A DNA stretch of 20,001 nucleotides from a virus. The notes below the pieces were generated by a model. The model searched no databases. It saw only the letters and a list, made by a program, of their open reading frames with translations, and had not been told where the DNA came from. This document shows positions 13,855 to 19,977 of this stretch, one piece after another. The first letter of the stretch is position 1. Each line of letters starts with the position of its first letter. The stretch lies in IMG/VR virus record IMGVR_UViG_3300025687_000447, positions 1 to 20,001 of that record; one strand, given 5' to 3'. The translations under genes and the position numbers were made by a program.

Positions 13855-13979
13855 TCGCTAAAAAGCGCTTCGCCACAAGTCTCAAATAAGACACTTAAGA
13901 TTGGCGCTTGGGTTTCGGCCCGCGCTCCACACCTTTCCCATTAGCAGCTTGTCGCGTACGCAGTTTTTATTACTACCCC

Positions 13980-14192
13980 TTACCCTTTGTCTTCTACAGC
14001 TTGCGCTTTGGTTCGTTTCTTTGCGTCCCAATCCGCCGGCTTCGTCCTGCGTGTCAACTGAATCTTGCGTTCGTCCACCAGGTGCCAACTACTAACAAAA
14101 CTTTGCTCACCCCACGCTGCCTTCACCAAAATCCCATACGCATCAACCCCAGTCACCTCAAAATCGGACTCATCAAATAACATATAACTCAT
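13980..14192 (-). CDS. Small acidic hypothetical protein
   Basis: This 70-residue minus-strand frame sits alone between two plus-strand genes. It begins MSYMLFDESDFEVTGVDAYG and continues with a Trp/Val-rich compact middle (ILVKAAWGEQSFVSSWHLVD) and a basic tail (TRRTKPADWDAKKRTKAQAV). The amino-acid use looks like a real folded domain rather than a shadow frame, and the plus-strand frames opposite are hydrophobic and implausible. A GGAG lies 14 bases before the first ATG, too far to be convincing; the second ATG at codon 4 is no better. No family is recognised. The remaining non-coding bases on each side hold nothing I can name. Confidence 0.6.
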   Translation of the reverse strand: MSYMLFDESDFEVTGVDAYGILVKAAWGEQSFVSSWHLVDERKIQLTRRTKPADWDAKKRTKAQAVEDKG

Positions 14193-14264
14193 ACAGCGCG
14201 CCCGCTCTCCGTATAAACATAAATGCTAAACTGAACTATACACCCTTAAAACTAAAGGGCCGAA

Positions 14265-15104
14265 GTGACTAACTCAAATCCATATCTTCCGACATATCGT
14301 TCTGGATTCACCGGCCCTAGCGAACGCATTGGCGGATCATCGCCGTATCACATCGACTTAAAAATACTCAACTCACTTCCCTACGAAGAAAAAATCCGCG
14401 CACTTGATTCTCTAGCCGCCCAGTACAAAAGCATCGGCCGGGAGATCGAATTCTCTAACAAAGCCGTATCTGGTCGTCGCTGGAACCTCAACGCCACGCC
14501 TGAAGAAAAGAAAGCTTTATTTGAAGCTGCCACTGCAGCACACGCAAATAGACCAGGATGGGACCCCCTAGATTTTTACGTCCCGTTTGCCGGTAAAAGC
14601 CGCTTTGACAAGGGCGCAGTCGAAAACGCTTCAATTTTTATCCCCGGCGTACCCGGAGGCAAAATCACCCGTGGCTCCGGCGGCGGTTATGGATACTTCA
14701 GCGAAGCCGTAGATCCCAGCGGCCGCGTGGTATTTCGTGTCGGCCACGGTGACATCAACCGCCCCGAAACTGAAGCGGAAATTGCTGTCGCAGCAGCAAA
14801 CGCCGCAGCCGAGCAAGAACAACAACCCACAAAATCAGCGGACGAAATTCTGGCTGAAGCTATCGCCAAACTCCAAAAAGGCTCGCGCCAGACAATGCCG
14901 CGCCAAACCTACGAAGGCCCAAGTGAAGAAACTTTCAGACAAAACGAAGAAAACATCAACAGAGTGATGACACAACTAATGCTGCAAAAAGCGGCACAGC
15001 AACAAGAAGAAAAGCAAAAGCAGCCTACCGTCCAGCAGAACGTAGGCGCCTTGGCAGCCGCTTTAGGTCAGAGAGGTTTTGCGACTCCTAAGTCTCTTAT
15101 CTAG
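14265..15104 (+). CDS. Hypothetical protein with Gln/Ala-rich helical C terminus
   Basis: The 279-residue protein starts at GTG 14265, with AAAGGG a few bases upstream. The first half looks folded: HIDLKILNSLPYEEKIRALD then AGKSRFDKGAVENASIFIPG and a Gly-rich loop GGGYGYFSEAVDPSGRVVF. The second half is Ala/Gln/Glu-rich and helical (EAEIAVAAANAAAEQEQQPT and MTQLMLQKAAQQQEEKQKQ), resembling the virion helices in the minus-strand cluster. It ends in a CTAG shared by the convergent gene: the two stop codons overlap. A structural or internal virion protein is likely by composition. No enzyme motif is visible. Confidence 0.8.
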   Translation: MTNSNPYLPTYRSGFTGPSERIGGSSPYHIDLKILNSLPYEEKIRALDSLAAQYKSIGREIEFSNKAVSGRRWNLNATPEEKKALFEAATAAHANRPGWDPLDFYVPFAGKSRFDKGAVENASIFIPGVPGGKITRGSGGGYGYFSEAVDPSGRVVFRVGHGDINRPETEAEIAVAAANAAAEQEQQPTKSADEILAEAIAKLQKGSRQTMPRQTYEGPSEETFRQNEENINRVMTQLMLQKAAQQQEEKQKQPTVQQNVGALAAALGQRGFATPKSLI

Positions 15105-15307
15105 ATTGCCTCGCCTGGAAACAACTCGCTTACAACTGCTTCGAGCTTAGTCACAGCTGTACGACGCAAGCTCAGCTCGTCTGTTAGCGCACGCTTAATA
15201 GCAGGAACAAGCTTATCGATCATATCGTCTTCCATATACTCAAAAATACTTTCTTCTAACCTCTTGTACACCGCTTCTTCGTAATTAGGCCAGGGATCAC
15301 AAGGCAT
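15101..15307 (-). CDS. Small charged helical protein
   Basis: The frame stays open up to 15439, but I choose the ATG at 15307, which gives a 68-residue protein; the extra upstream residues (SSSRTLSPTALLLPVSYAIG) look less like a domain and lie opposite plausible plus-strand frames. The chosen part is amphipathic and acidic-basic: PWPNYEEAVYKRLEESIFEY, MEDDMIDKLVPAIKRALTDE and a closing VTKLEAVVSELFPGEAI. GGA lies three bases before the ATG, a weak site. No family is recognised. Its stop overlaps the convergent plus-strand stop within CTAG. If the longer start is used it has 112 residues. Confidence 0.65.
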   Translation of the reverse strand: MPCDPWPNYEEAVYKRLEESIFEYMEDDMIDKLVPAIKRALTDELSLRRTAVTKLEAVVSELFPGEAI

Positions 15308-15321
15308 CGTTCCAATGGCGT

Positions 15322-15585
15322 ATGACACCGGCAATAATAAAGCAGTTGGTGACAAAGTACGTGACGAAGATAACAGTCCGTATCCACGCCACTCGATCGG
15401 CACTCTTTGAACAATCTGCGGCTTTGGGTCCAAGTGCATTGGCCCACAATTTGAAAGCTTTTTGCCGGCGGTGCATTTTGCAGCTAGAGGCAGATATTGA
15501 CGGTTTAGACTTATCGAGCAATACTCAACAAATCACATGGAGTTCCTTAGCGTTCTGGCGTCCATTATCGTCATACTCATCATAA
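15322..15585 (+). CDS. Possible small plus-strand gene
   Basis: This 87-residue frame has a helical look (IIKQLVTKYVTKITVRIHAT, then SALFEQSAALGPSALAHNLK and LQLEADIDGLDLSSNTQQ), a plausible protein. Against it, no ribosome-binding sequence precedes the ATG, a shorter 31-residue frame at 15315-15410 overlaps its start in another phase, and the tail after residue 75 reads like noise. It lies opposite the possible N-terminal extension of the minus-strand gene ending at 15101. This call is weak; the stretch 15308-15631 may alternatively hold only the very small frames. Confidence 0.35.
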   Translation: MTPAIIKQLVTKYVTKITVRIHATRSALFEQSAALGPSALAHNLKAFCRRCILQLEADIDGLDLSSNTQQITWSSLAFWRPLSSYSS

Positions 15586-15626
15586 TATTCATCTTAGGTT
15601 GGATGCTCCGCACAACGAGAGAATAA
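15537..15626 (+). CDS. Possible 29-residue single-span membrane peptide
   Basis: The frame ATG 15537 to TAA 15626 encodes MEFLSVLASIIVILIIIFIL followed by GWMLRTTRE: a hydrophobic core of about 20 residues with a basic end, a clean topology for a tiny membrane peptide. It lacks a visible ribosome-binding sequence and overlaps the tail of the weak 87-residue frame. Random sequence rarely gives such a uniform span ending in basic residues, but a single case is not proof. It is one of several membrane micro-frames between 15.5 and 16.5 kb. Confidence 0.4.
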   Translation: MEFLSVLASIIVILIIIFILGWMLRTTRE

Positions 15627-15631
15627 CAAAC

Positions 15632-15814
15632 TCAACGAATGTCCAATTCTCCATCTTCGTTCCAAGTCATGCTGTGCATCAGATGGTAAGGAGGTAACTC
15701 CGTTTTGCGCGTGGCAACATTTGATGCCCGACCAGGAGCATTGACTGGGGCCAAAGCAAGCAGTTTGCCGATCTGCGTCGAAATGCGATCGATCGTTTTA
15801 CAGGGATCCCCCAC
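15632..15814 (-). CDS. Small hypothetical protein
   Basis: This 60-residue protein starts at GTG 15812-15814; an in-frame TGA lies two codons upstream, so no longer version exists. It reads MGDPCKTIDRISTQIGKLLA then PVNAPGRASNVATRKTELPP and ends HSMTWNEDGELDIR, a balanced composition. The Shine-Dalgarno is poor, with AAGGA about 15 bases away inside a hairpin. No family is recognised. It follows another small minus-strand gene by 72 bases, a region with two tandem hairpins. Confidence 0.55.
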   Translation of the reverse strand: MGDPCKTIDRISTQIGKLLALAPVNAPGRASNVATRKTELPPYHLMHSMTWNEDGELDIR

Positions 15815-15827
15815 GGGTCAAAAGCGT

Positions 15828-15861
15828 GTTCCTTACTCTAGGAACCTTTGCGTCGCAAGGG
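15828..15861. other. Two abutting hairpins between small minus-strand genes
   Basis: GTTCC (15828-15832) pairs with GGAAC (15841-15845), and CCTTTGC (15845-15851) pairs with GCAAGGG (15855-15861) with one T-G wobble. Together they form two adjacent stem-loops in the 72 bases between stop 15887 and start 15814. No T run follows, so I do not call a terminator; they may control the start of the next gene, whose AAGGA lies within the first stem-loop. Confidence 0.45.
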
Positions 15862-15886
15862 ATCTCTTAACTTAAAAATTATTATG

Positions 15887-16222
15887 TTAAACGCCACCGA
15901 GCGGGAAACCCCGTTGCATCAGACGCTGGCGGGCTCGATCAAAATCGCCACGTTCGCGTCGGACCCGAAGAAGTTCAGCGAGAGCAGCCTCGGCAGCAGG
16001 TTCATCACCGCCGGGATCGATGTCTCCGGGTGCTACGGGAACAAAAGGAACATAGCCTGCAACATCAGGACCAGGGCCGCCGATAAAAGCATTTAAGAAA
16101 GCTTGCCCCAGAGCTTCGATTTTGCTGTCGTCAGAAGACGGATTGTAAGGAAGCGTTTCGACAGCGATAGAATCGCTACCAGGCCGATACACAAGGTCCC
16201 GGTACATGCTGCTTTTCGGCAA
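15887..16222 (-). CDS. Hypothetical protein, Pro/Gly-rich middle and Arg-rich helix
   Basis: I take TTG at 16222 as start because GAGG lies about four bases upstream, whereas the ATG at 16207 has none; the choice adds five residues to a 111-residue product. The protein reads MPKSSMYRDLVYRPGSDSIA, then a helical segment (KIEALGQAFLNAFIGGPGPD), a Pro/Gly/Val stretch (AGYVPFVPVAPGDIDPGGDE) and an Ala/Glu/Arg helix with RVRRERGDFDRARQRL. The Pro/Gly stretch with a flanking insertable helix resembles other small virion proteins here. No family is recognised. Its start overlaps the start of a divergent plus-strand membrane peptide by 17 bases. Confidence 0.7.
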   Translation of the reverse strand: MPKSSMYRDLVYRPGSDSIAVETLPYNPSSDDSKIEALGQAFLNAFIGGPGPDVAGYVPFVPVAPGDIDPGGDEPAAEAALAELLRVRRERGDFDRARQRLMQRGFPLGGV

Positions 16223-16379
16223 TAAACCTCAATCTATTTTAGAGCCTCCCAAAGGAATCAAACGCACGATTATCGTTGTCTTATTGCTGTGGGCTATTGG
16301 CAGCGTAATTATGCTTCTTGATGAAATGCGTTTAAAGATCGTTCGCCTCAAGAATAACGGCAGCTACAACGATTATTGA
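16206..16379 (+). CDS. 57-residue single-span membrane protein
   Basis: The ATG at 16206 follows AAGG by nine bases. The product reads MLLFGNKPQSILEPPKGIKR, then a membrane span TIIVVLLLWAIGSVIMLL, then DEMRLKIVRLKNNGSYNDY. Basic residues just before and after the span give a clear topology, and the composition is that of a real small membrane protein. It starts head-to-head with the TTG-started minus-strand gene (17-base overlap) and its last 48 bases overlap the convergent 33-residue peptide. The function is unknown; small membrane proteins of phages include holins, spanins and exclusion factors, and none of these can be chosen here. Confidence 0.6.
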   Translation: MLLFGNKPQSILEPPKGIKRTIIVVLLLWAIGSVIMLLDEMRLKIVRLKNNGSYNDY

Positions 16380-16433
16380 TAAAACGAAAATAACAGCCAT
16401 CATAATAATGACTGGCCAAACTACAGAAGTCAT
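16332..16433 (-). CDS. 33-residue hydrophobic membrane peptide
   Basis: This frame starts at an ATG that shares two bases with the stop of the upstream virion-like gene (TAATG), so translation could restart directly. It encodes MTSVVWPVIIMMAVIFVLSI followed by IVVAAVILEANDL, almost entirely hydrophobic, long enough for one membrane span. The coupled junction is the main support. Its 3' half lies antisense to the end of the plus-strand 57-residue protein. The two spans would be translated from opposite strands of the same DNA. Confidence 0.55.
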   Translation of the reverse strand: MTSVVWPVIIMMAVIFVLSIIVVAAVILEANDL

Positions 16434-17101
16434 TAGAAAGCTTCAGGTAGAAGGCCACGCTTCTCTGCTAATCGGTAAGCGAGATCCGGATTTGCCTCGA
16501 CCCAACTCATCAGAGTCTCAGGTGTCATGCCAGGAACCGCACCGCCCTCCATCAAACGGCGCTGAAGTTCGCCACCCTGCTCCATTTCGCGTCCTTTACG
16601 GTATTGCTCAGCATATAACTGAGCCAGCTCATTCATGGTTTCGGGCTCTTGTCGCTGAGGAAGGTTGGGGCTAGAGGGAAGCTGCTGGCTAACAGGAGCG
16701 TGTGATTCTTCCACGGGGCGTCGAGCAGCCGGGCTGCCTGCAAAGGTTCGAGTTTGTTGAGGATCCTTTAACTCGGCAGCGCGAGTTTCATTAGCTTTCC
16801 GCTGTTTTTCGAAAGCTTCCCTTAGCTGACGCTCCTCTTCATCTGTTGCACCAGCCGCCCCCGCGTCCAGCACATTCAAAGCAATGCCCGGAAGGAGGCC
16901 GCCGTAGCTGAAATATTCAACACGCTGCCTCGCTTCAGGTCCAAGTGTATTACCAACAATCCCGCCAACGGCTTCTTCCAGCAGCATAGTAGCTGCGTTA
17001 ATAGGATTTAATGGATTTAATGCTTTACCAACTGCGCCCAAACGCGTCGTAGGCACACGAGTCTTAAAAGGATTTAAAGCTACTGGAATACGAAAACCCA
17101 T
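16433..17101 (-). CDS. Probable virion protein, NPLNP motif and Glu/Arg/Gln helices
   Basis: The 222-residue protein opens MGFRIPVALNPFKTRVPTTR, followed by a segment KALNPLNPINAATMLLEEAV and GGIVGNTLG that resembles the NPLT-plus-insertable-helix opening of the protein at 8611-9258. The middle is a charged helix (EEERQLREAFEKQRKANETR) and a disordered Pro/Ser/Gln stretch. The C-terminus is GMTPETLMSWVEANPDLAYR then LAEKRGLLPEAF, a compact helical ending. No family is recognised. The ATG at 17101 lacks a clear ribosome-binding sequence. An intrinsic terminator lies 50 bases upstream, so it needs its own promoter. Confidence 0.8.
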   Translation of the reverse strand: MGFRIPVALNPFKTRVPTTRLGAVGKALNPLNPINAATMLLEEAVGGIVGNTLGPEARQRVEYFSYGGLLPGIALNVLDAGAAGATDEEERQLREAFEKQRKANETRAAELKDPQQTRTFAGSPAARRPVEESHAPVSQQLPSSPNLPQRQEPETMNELAQLYAEQYRKGREMEQGGELQRRLMEGGAVPGMTPETLMSWVEANPDLAYRLAEKRGLLPEAF

Positions 17102-17150
17102 TTTTAACTAAATTACGCCCTGAATATAATTATAGATTACCGATAAACGA

Positions 17151-17175
17151 TAAAAAAAGAGGCCCTAAAGCCTCT
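17151..17175 (-). terminator. Rho-independent terminator (minus strand)
   Basis: On the minus strand AGAGGC, loop TTTAGG and GCCTCT form a perfect six-pair stem (17158-17163 with 17170-17175) followed at once by a run of T. This is the classic intrinsic terminator. It would end transcripts coming from the tRNA-like and YRG genes and isolate the gene at 16433-17101. Confidence 0.8.
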
Positions 17176-17240
17176 AATTACCCATCTCCTCGGTTCCTTG
17201 GCGGAACAGATTAAGTCTAACCACGCTGAGTCGTCTGTCA

Positions 17241-17315
17241 ATCGCGAGGGAAGGCATCGAACCTCCCATCTCTAGGCTATCTGCCTAGCGTTCTTGCCTT
17301 TTGAACTACTCACGA
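17241..17315 (-). tRNA. tRNA-like sequence, GAT (Ile) at the anticodon position, probably degenerate
   Basis: The sequence folds as a cloverleaf: acceptor TCGTGAG/CTCGCGA, D arm GTTC/GAAC with AAAAGGCAA, anticodon stem CTAGG/CCTAG with loop CAGATAG, and a T arm GGAGG-TTCGATG-CCTTC. The anticodon position reads GAT, which would be Ile. Two points are abnormal: base 33 is A rather than the nearly universal T, and one extra C sits between the T stem and the acceptor. No CCA follows. It may be a decaying tRNA, a tRNA with non-standard folding, or a tRNA-like structural RNA. Confidence 0.55.
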
Positions 17316-17341
17316 AAGGCGTTTTATTGAGGGGAGACGTT

Positions 17342-17370
17342 ATCGGACGCCTCCTGAACCGGAGCCCGAT
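17342..17370. other. Imperfect hairpin upstream of tRNA-like sequence
   Basis: ATCGG (17342-17346) pairs with CCGAT (17366-17370), and inside it CTCC (17351-17354) pairs with GGAG (17361-17364). It lies between the stop of the YRG gene and the tRNA-like sequence, in a 78-base gap. It may guide RNA processing; it has no T tract. Confidence 0.4.
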
Positions 17371-17393
17371 GCCAAAGCAGAGCGGGAACGGAC

Positions 17394-17555
17394 TCAATCT
17401 ATCACAAGACTCTCGTGGGCATAGCGCGGATCAATCTCCACGCCGCGATAAACACACCGGTGGCCTGCCTCACGGGTTAGTTTTTGCCACTCATGCACCT
17501 CTTTCTGGTGCTCGACGGTGTCATACTGTTTGCCGCGATACGTTAAAACAGTCAT
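17394..17555 (-). CDS. YRG-motif protein, DUF4278-like
   Basis: This 53-residue protein runs from ATG 17555 to TGA 17394. It begins MTVLTYRGKQYDTVEHQKEV and has a second half with RCVYRGVEIDPR. Two YRG motifs, one near each end, are the signature of the small cyanobacterial DUF4278 family, in which TYRG-x-Y and a later YRG follow each other. This is the best taxonomic hint in the window, though the family also appears in related phages. Its function is unknown. A weak AGG lies eight bases before the start. The gene shares its strand with the tRNA-like sequence and the terminator downstream. Confidence 0.8.
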   Translation of the reverse strand: MTVLTYRGKQYDTVEHQKEVHEWQKLTREAGHRCVYRGVEIDPRYAHESLVID

Positions 17556-17688
17556 GGGGTAGCCTGTAACTACCTCAAGTATAAGAAACGGTAGCGATTA
17601 ATACTGTATTACTGCTATACAAAACACCTACTTAGATGTAAAACCAACACACTGGTCTTAGAATTTTTTTGTACTCTGCATTCACCCC

Positions 17689-17880
17689 GTGGCGCGGGAG
17701 TGGAACACCCCCACGCGTGAGCCGTGGAATGGGATGATCAAGGCTTCCCTAGACTCGATAGATAGGCATAACGAACATTATATAAAAACAAATAACTATA
17801 AACATCTTGTAGCTGCACATCTACTTAGAGAGTACGTAACTTACGTAAAAAATTTGATTATCGAGCTAGAGCAACAATAA
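17689..17880 (+). CDS. Small helical protein resembling conserved cyanophage hypotheticals
   Basis: This 63-residue frame starts at GTG 17689 and reads MAREWNTPTREPWNGMIKAS, then HNEHYIKTNNYKHLVAAHLL and REYVTYVKNLIIELEQQ. The W-x-x-P, W-x-x-MI and LREYV-x-x-VK features match my recollection of a short conserved protein found in cyanophages, whose function is unknown. An alternative start is ATG 17734, with GGAATGGG directly upstream, but it would drop the W-P-W part, so I keep the longer version. It is alone on the plus strand, ending 14 bases from the convergent fibre gene. Confidence 0.75.
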   Translation: MAREWNTPTREPWNGMIKASLDSIDRHNEHYIKTNNYKHLVAAHLLREYVTYVKNLIIELEQQ

Positions 17881-17894
17881 AAGCGTTAGACAAA

Positions 17895-19109
17895 CTACCG
17901 TTGCTCAATCCAGGTTAAAGAAGCTATGCCGCTTTTATTGCTGCCGTTAGTAGCTGCTGCAATCGTAAGAGTATCGCTAACAGTGCCCATACTGGAACGT
18001 CCCATTTGATATACAACGTCTTTATCTATACGAATTCCAGTACCCCCTCCTCCTTGAATAACAAAACCTGAGTCAATTACCACGCCGGTTGTTACCGCGC
18101 CAGTCGAAGTAATATTATACTGTGTAAAAGAATTAGAGTCTGGTACATCAACCCAAGTACCATTAAGAGTTGCATTACGTACAACTTTATAGAATATATT
18201 AGTATTATCTGTAGTAGCTACCTGAAAAAACGTAGGTAATACAATCGCTTGTAGTGCTGTACTTTTTAACCTAATCGACAACAAGGGGTAATAAACGCCA
18301 GGATCCAGTAAAGAAATTCCTGTTGTAGCTGTTTGTGCGTTTTGCGAGATTCCAAGTTTTTGGGTCAGGGAACCGTCAAGCGCAACAGAATTAGAACCTT
18401 GATAGAGAGTGTTACTACCCGACTGACCTCCAGTCGTATTAGTTATCTCAATTCGTATTGGAACGAAAGGCGTGCGGCACCACACTGTCTTTAGCCTGTT
18501 GGCACTGTTGATAGTGTGAATGACCCGAAGCTCACCCTCGATTATGAAGCCAAATTGAACAGATCCTGATCCGTACCACTCGTACTCAAAGTTAACCAGC
18601 TGTTGCGCTGTTGGATCAGCTGTAATACCACTAGGACCAGTACCATCTAACTTATCTCCATTCCACTGCGAGCGTGGAATACGCTCTAAGGTAGGTAATC
18701 CTCCCTCTCCGGATGAATTGATGACGCAACAATAATAATCACCGTCTCCACCATCTTCGAAATAGAATCCATCTGCGCCGTTAAATAAACCTATACGTCG
18801 CCTAATACCAGTTACAGGAGAACCAAATCGAACTGAAAAACTTACGTTAGCCGATCTACCAGGAACGTAACGAATAACATTCCGAGTCTGGCGGATAACC
18901 TGAGAGCCAAGAGCATTAGTAACTGTTAGTACGACACCGCTGTTATCAGGATCGTGTGCAGCAGTTCCACCAGTAGAAGTCGACTGATCCCAAACATCAG
19001 TTTCTAAACCATATTGAAAGGTGTTGAAAAAAACAACATCTTGATCGACAACTTTCTGCTGATCTTTACTGGTCCAAGTATCGCGAGATTGTTTAAATAA
19101 ATGAGACAT
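17895..19109 (-). CDS. Tail-fibre or receptor-contact virion protein
   Basis: The 404-residue protein is dominated by beta strands, Gly, Ser, Thr and Asn, as in phage fibres and adhesins. It reads MSHLFKQSRDTWTSKDQQKV, then a lectin-like region (SVRFGSPVTGIRRRIGLFNG and DGFYFEDGGDGDYYCCVINS, about 92-130) resembling concanavalin-type domains in virion proteins, and a C-terminal repeat-poor beta domain (DTLTIAAATNGSNKSGIASL). The start is ATG 19109, fixed by a TAATG overlap with the upstream gene and GGAG nine bases before it; a TTG 15 bases earlier is less likely. It probably binds host surface sugar, an inference from type and position. Confidence 0.75.
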   Translation of the reverse strand: MSHLFKQSRDTWTSKDQQKVVDQDVVFFNTFQYGLETDVWDQSTSTGGTAAHDPDNSGVVLTVTNALGSQVIRQTRNVIRYVPGRSANVSFSVRFGSPVTGIRRRIGLFNGADGFYFEDGGDGDYYCCVINSSGEGGLPTLERIPRSQWNGDKLDGTGPSGITADPTAQQLVNFEYEWYGSGSVQFGFIIEGELRVIHTINSANRLKTVWCRTPFVPIRIEITNTTGGQSGSNTLYQGSNSVALDGSLTQKLGISQNAQTATTGISLLDPGVYYPLLSIRLKSTALQAIVLPTFFQVATTDNTNIFYKVVRNATLNGTWVDVPDSNSFTQYNITSTGAVTTGVVIDSGFVIQGGGGTGIRIDKDVVYQMGRSSMGTVSDTLTIAAATNGSNKSGIASLTWIEQR

Positions 19110-19591
19110 TAGATGATTCTCCAACCGTCGCGATAAATAAGAGTCAGAGACCCATCGTCATAACTAATAATAGCTTCATCCTCTCCATCTATTTGTGCAG
19201 ACCCTGAGATACGTATGTTTCTGTTGACTCCAGAACCTGCGTTTCCACTTTCATCTTTTACGATGATTACACGCCCCGTGGCGGGAGCAGGTGGCATGAC
19301 CACAGTGACGACGCCGGAGTAATTAACTCCAATGTAGTAATCAGTATCCGTGACGCTATAACTTGATGAATTTACAAAAGTGGTTGAGTAGGTAGCTGGT
19401 AAAGAGCCAAGGGAGGCTTTTAAATTACTTAAACTGATGCGTTTTGGCTGTGATACAGCCTGGAATTCGTTTAGATCAAGTACTAAGAAGATATCTTCAG
19501 AAGTTACACGCTCAGTTTCAGTCAAACTGACAAGAGTTTGAGCGTGACGATTAAATTCGATCGCCTGGACTAGGTTCTGCCTTGGCGCCAC
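19109..19591 (-). CDS. Tail-fibre-like structural protein
   Basis: This 160-residue protein starts at GTG 19591. It has a helical N-terminal part (QNLVQAIEFNRHAQTLVSLT) and a C-terminal beta domain: YSVTDTDYYIGVNYSGVVTV, then PPAPATGRVIIVKDESGNAG, then RISGSAQIDGEDEAIISYDD and SLTLIYRDGWRII. This strand, KDE-GNAG, I-G-DGE and closing strand pattern is widespread in phage tail fibres, including those of cyanophages, and usually forms a trimeric fibre domain. It overlaps the receptor-type gene by TAATG, so the two probably assemble together. No ribosome-binding site is clear at the GTG. Confidence 0.85.
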   Translation of the reverse strand: MAPRQNLVQAIEFNRHAQTLVSLTETERVTSEDIFLVLDLNEFQAVSQPKRISLSNLKASLGSLPATYSTTFVNSSSYSVTDTDYYIGVNYSGVVTVVMPPAPATGRVIIVKDESGNAGSGVNRNIRISGSAQIDGEDEAIISYDDGSLTLIYRDGWRII

Positions 19592-19659
19592 GGCTGCGAT
19601 TCTGGTGTGTCTTAAAAGTCTAAGATAAGCCTATAAAAAATAAGGCACTCCGTAGCAGA

Positions 19660-19977
19660 TTACTCGGCTGTCCCTCTAAACCATTTCCGCTTTTCGGAAA
19701 ACCACTCGGCCAAAGTCAGTGGATCTTGGGCACCTTGCAGGTGATTTGACGGGTCAGGGTCGCCCAAATCCATTTTTTGCATGAAGTCATCGAGACTTCC
19801 TTCCTCAAAACCGCCACTTATAGCCTCACGACGTGCTTTTCTAAGCATGGCGTCGACAGAATGGTTCGATTTGGCCCATTTTTGGACCCATTCCATCTCC
19901 TTGAACTGAACTTCCTCTCCTTTAGCGATCCTCTGGCAGATAAATTCGACTTTTTGCCGCACACTCGGGGAAAGCAT
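19660..19977 (-). CDS. Conserved small hypothetical protein of cyanophage type
   Basis: The frame stays open to the window edge at 20001; I place the start at ATG 19977, giving 105 residues beginning MLSPSVRQKVEFICQRIAKG. It continues with EVQFKEMEWVQKWAKSNHSV, then a helical DAMLRKARREAISGGFEEGS and an acidic DDFMQKMDLGDPDPSNHLQG. The LSPSVR, W-Q-K-W-A and MDLGDPDP blocks match my memory of a conserved small protein of cyanophages with no known role. A start beyond the window is possible. No ribosome-binding sequence is visible before ATG 19977. Confidence 0.8.
   Translation of the reverse strand: MLSPSVRQKVEFICQRIAKGEEVQFKEMEWVQKWAKSNHSVDAMLRKARREAISGGFEEGSLDDFMQKMDLGDPDPSNHLQGAQDPLTLAEWFSEKRKWFRGTAE

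Noticed and set aside
13882-14095. Other frames on both strands around the small minus gene at 13980-14192
   Set aside because: The plus frames are Leu/Pro/Phe-rich without a ribosome site and the other minus frame is Arg/Gly/Ser-rich; neither resembles a protein, while the 13980 frame does.
15828-15861. Intrinsic terminator between the small genes
   Set aside because: The stems are real but no T run follows on either strand, so I list them only as structure.
17181-17240. A second tRNA beside the tRNA-like sequence
   Set aside because: The stretch contains a GTTCC-GGAAC hairpin but no T loop consensus or acceptor pairing, so no cloverleaf can be built.
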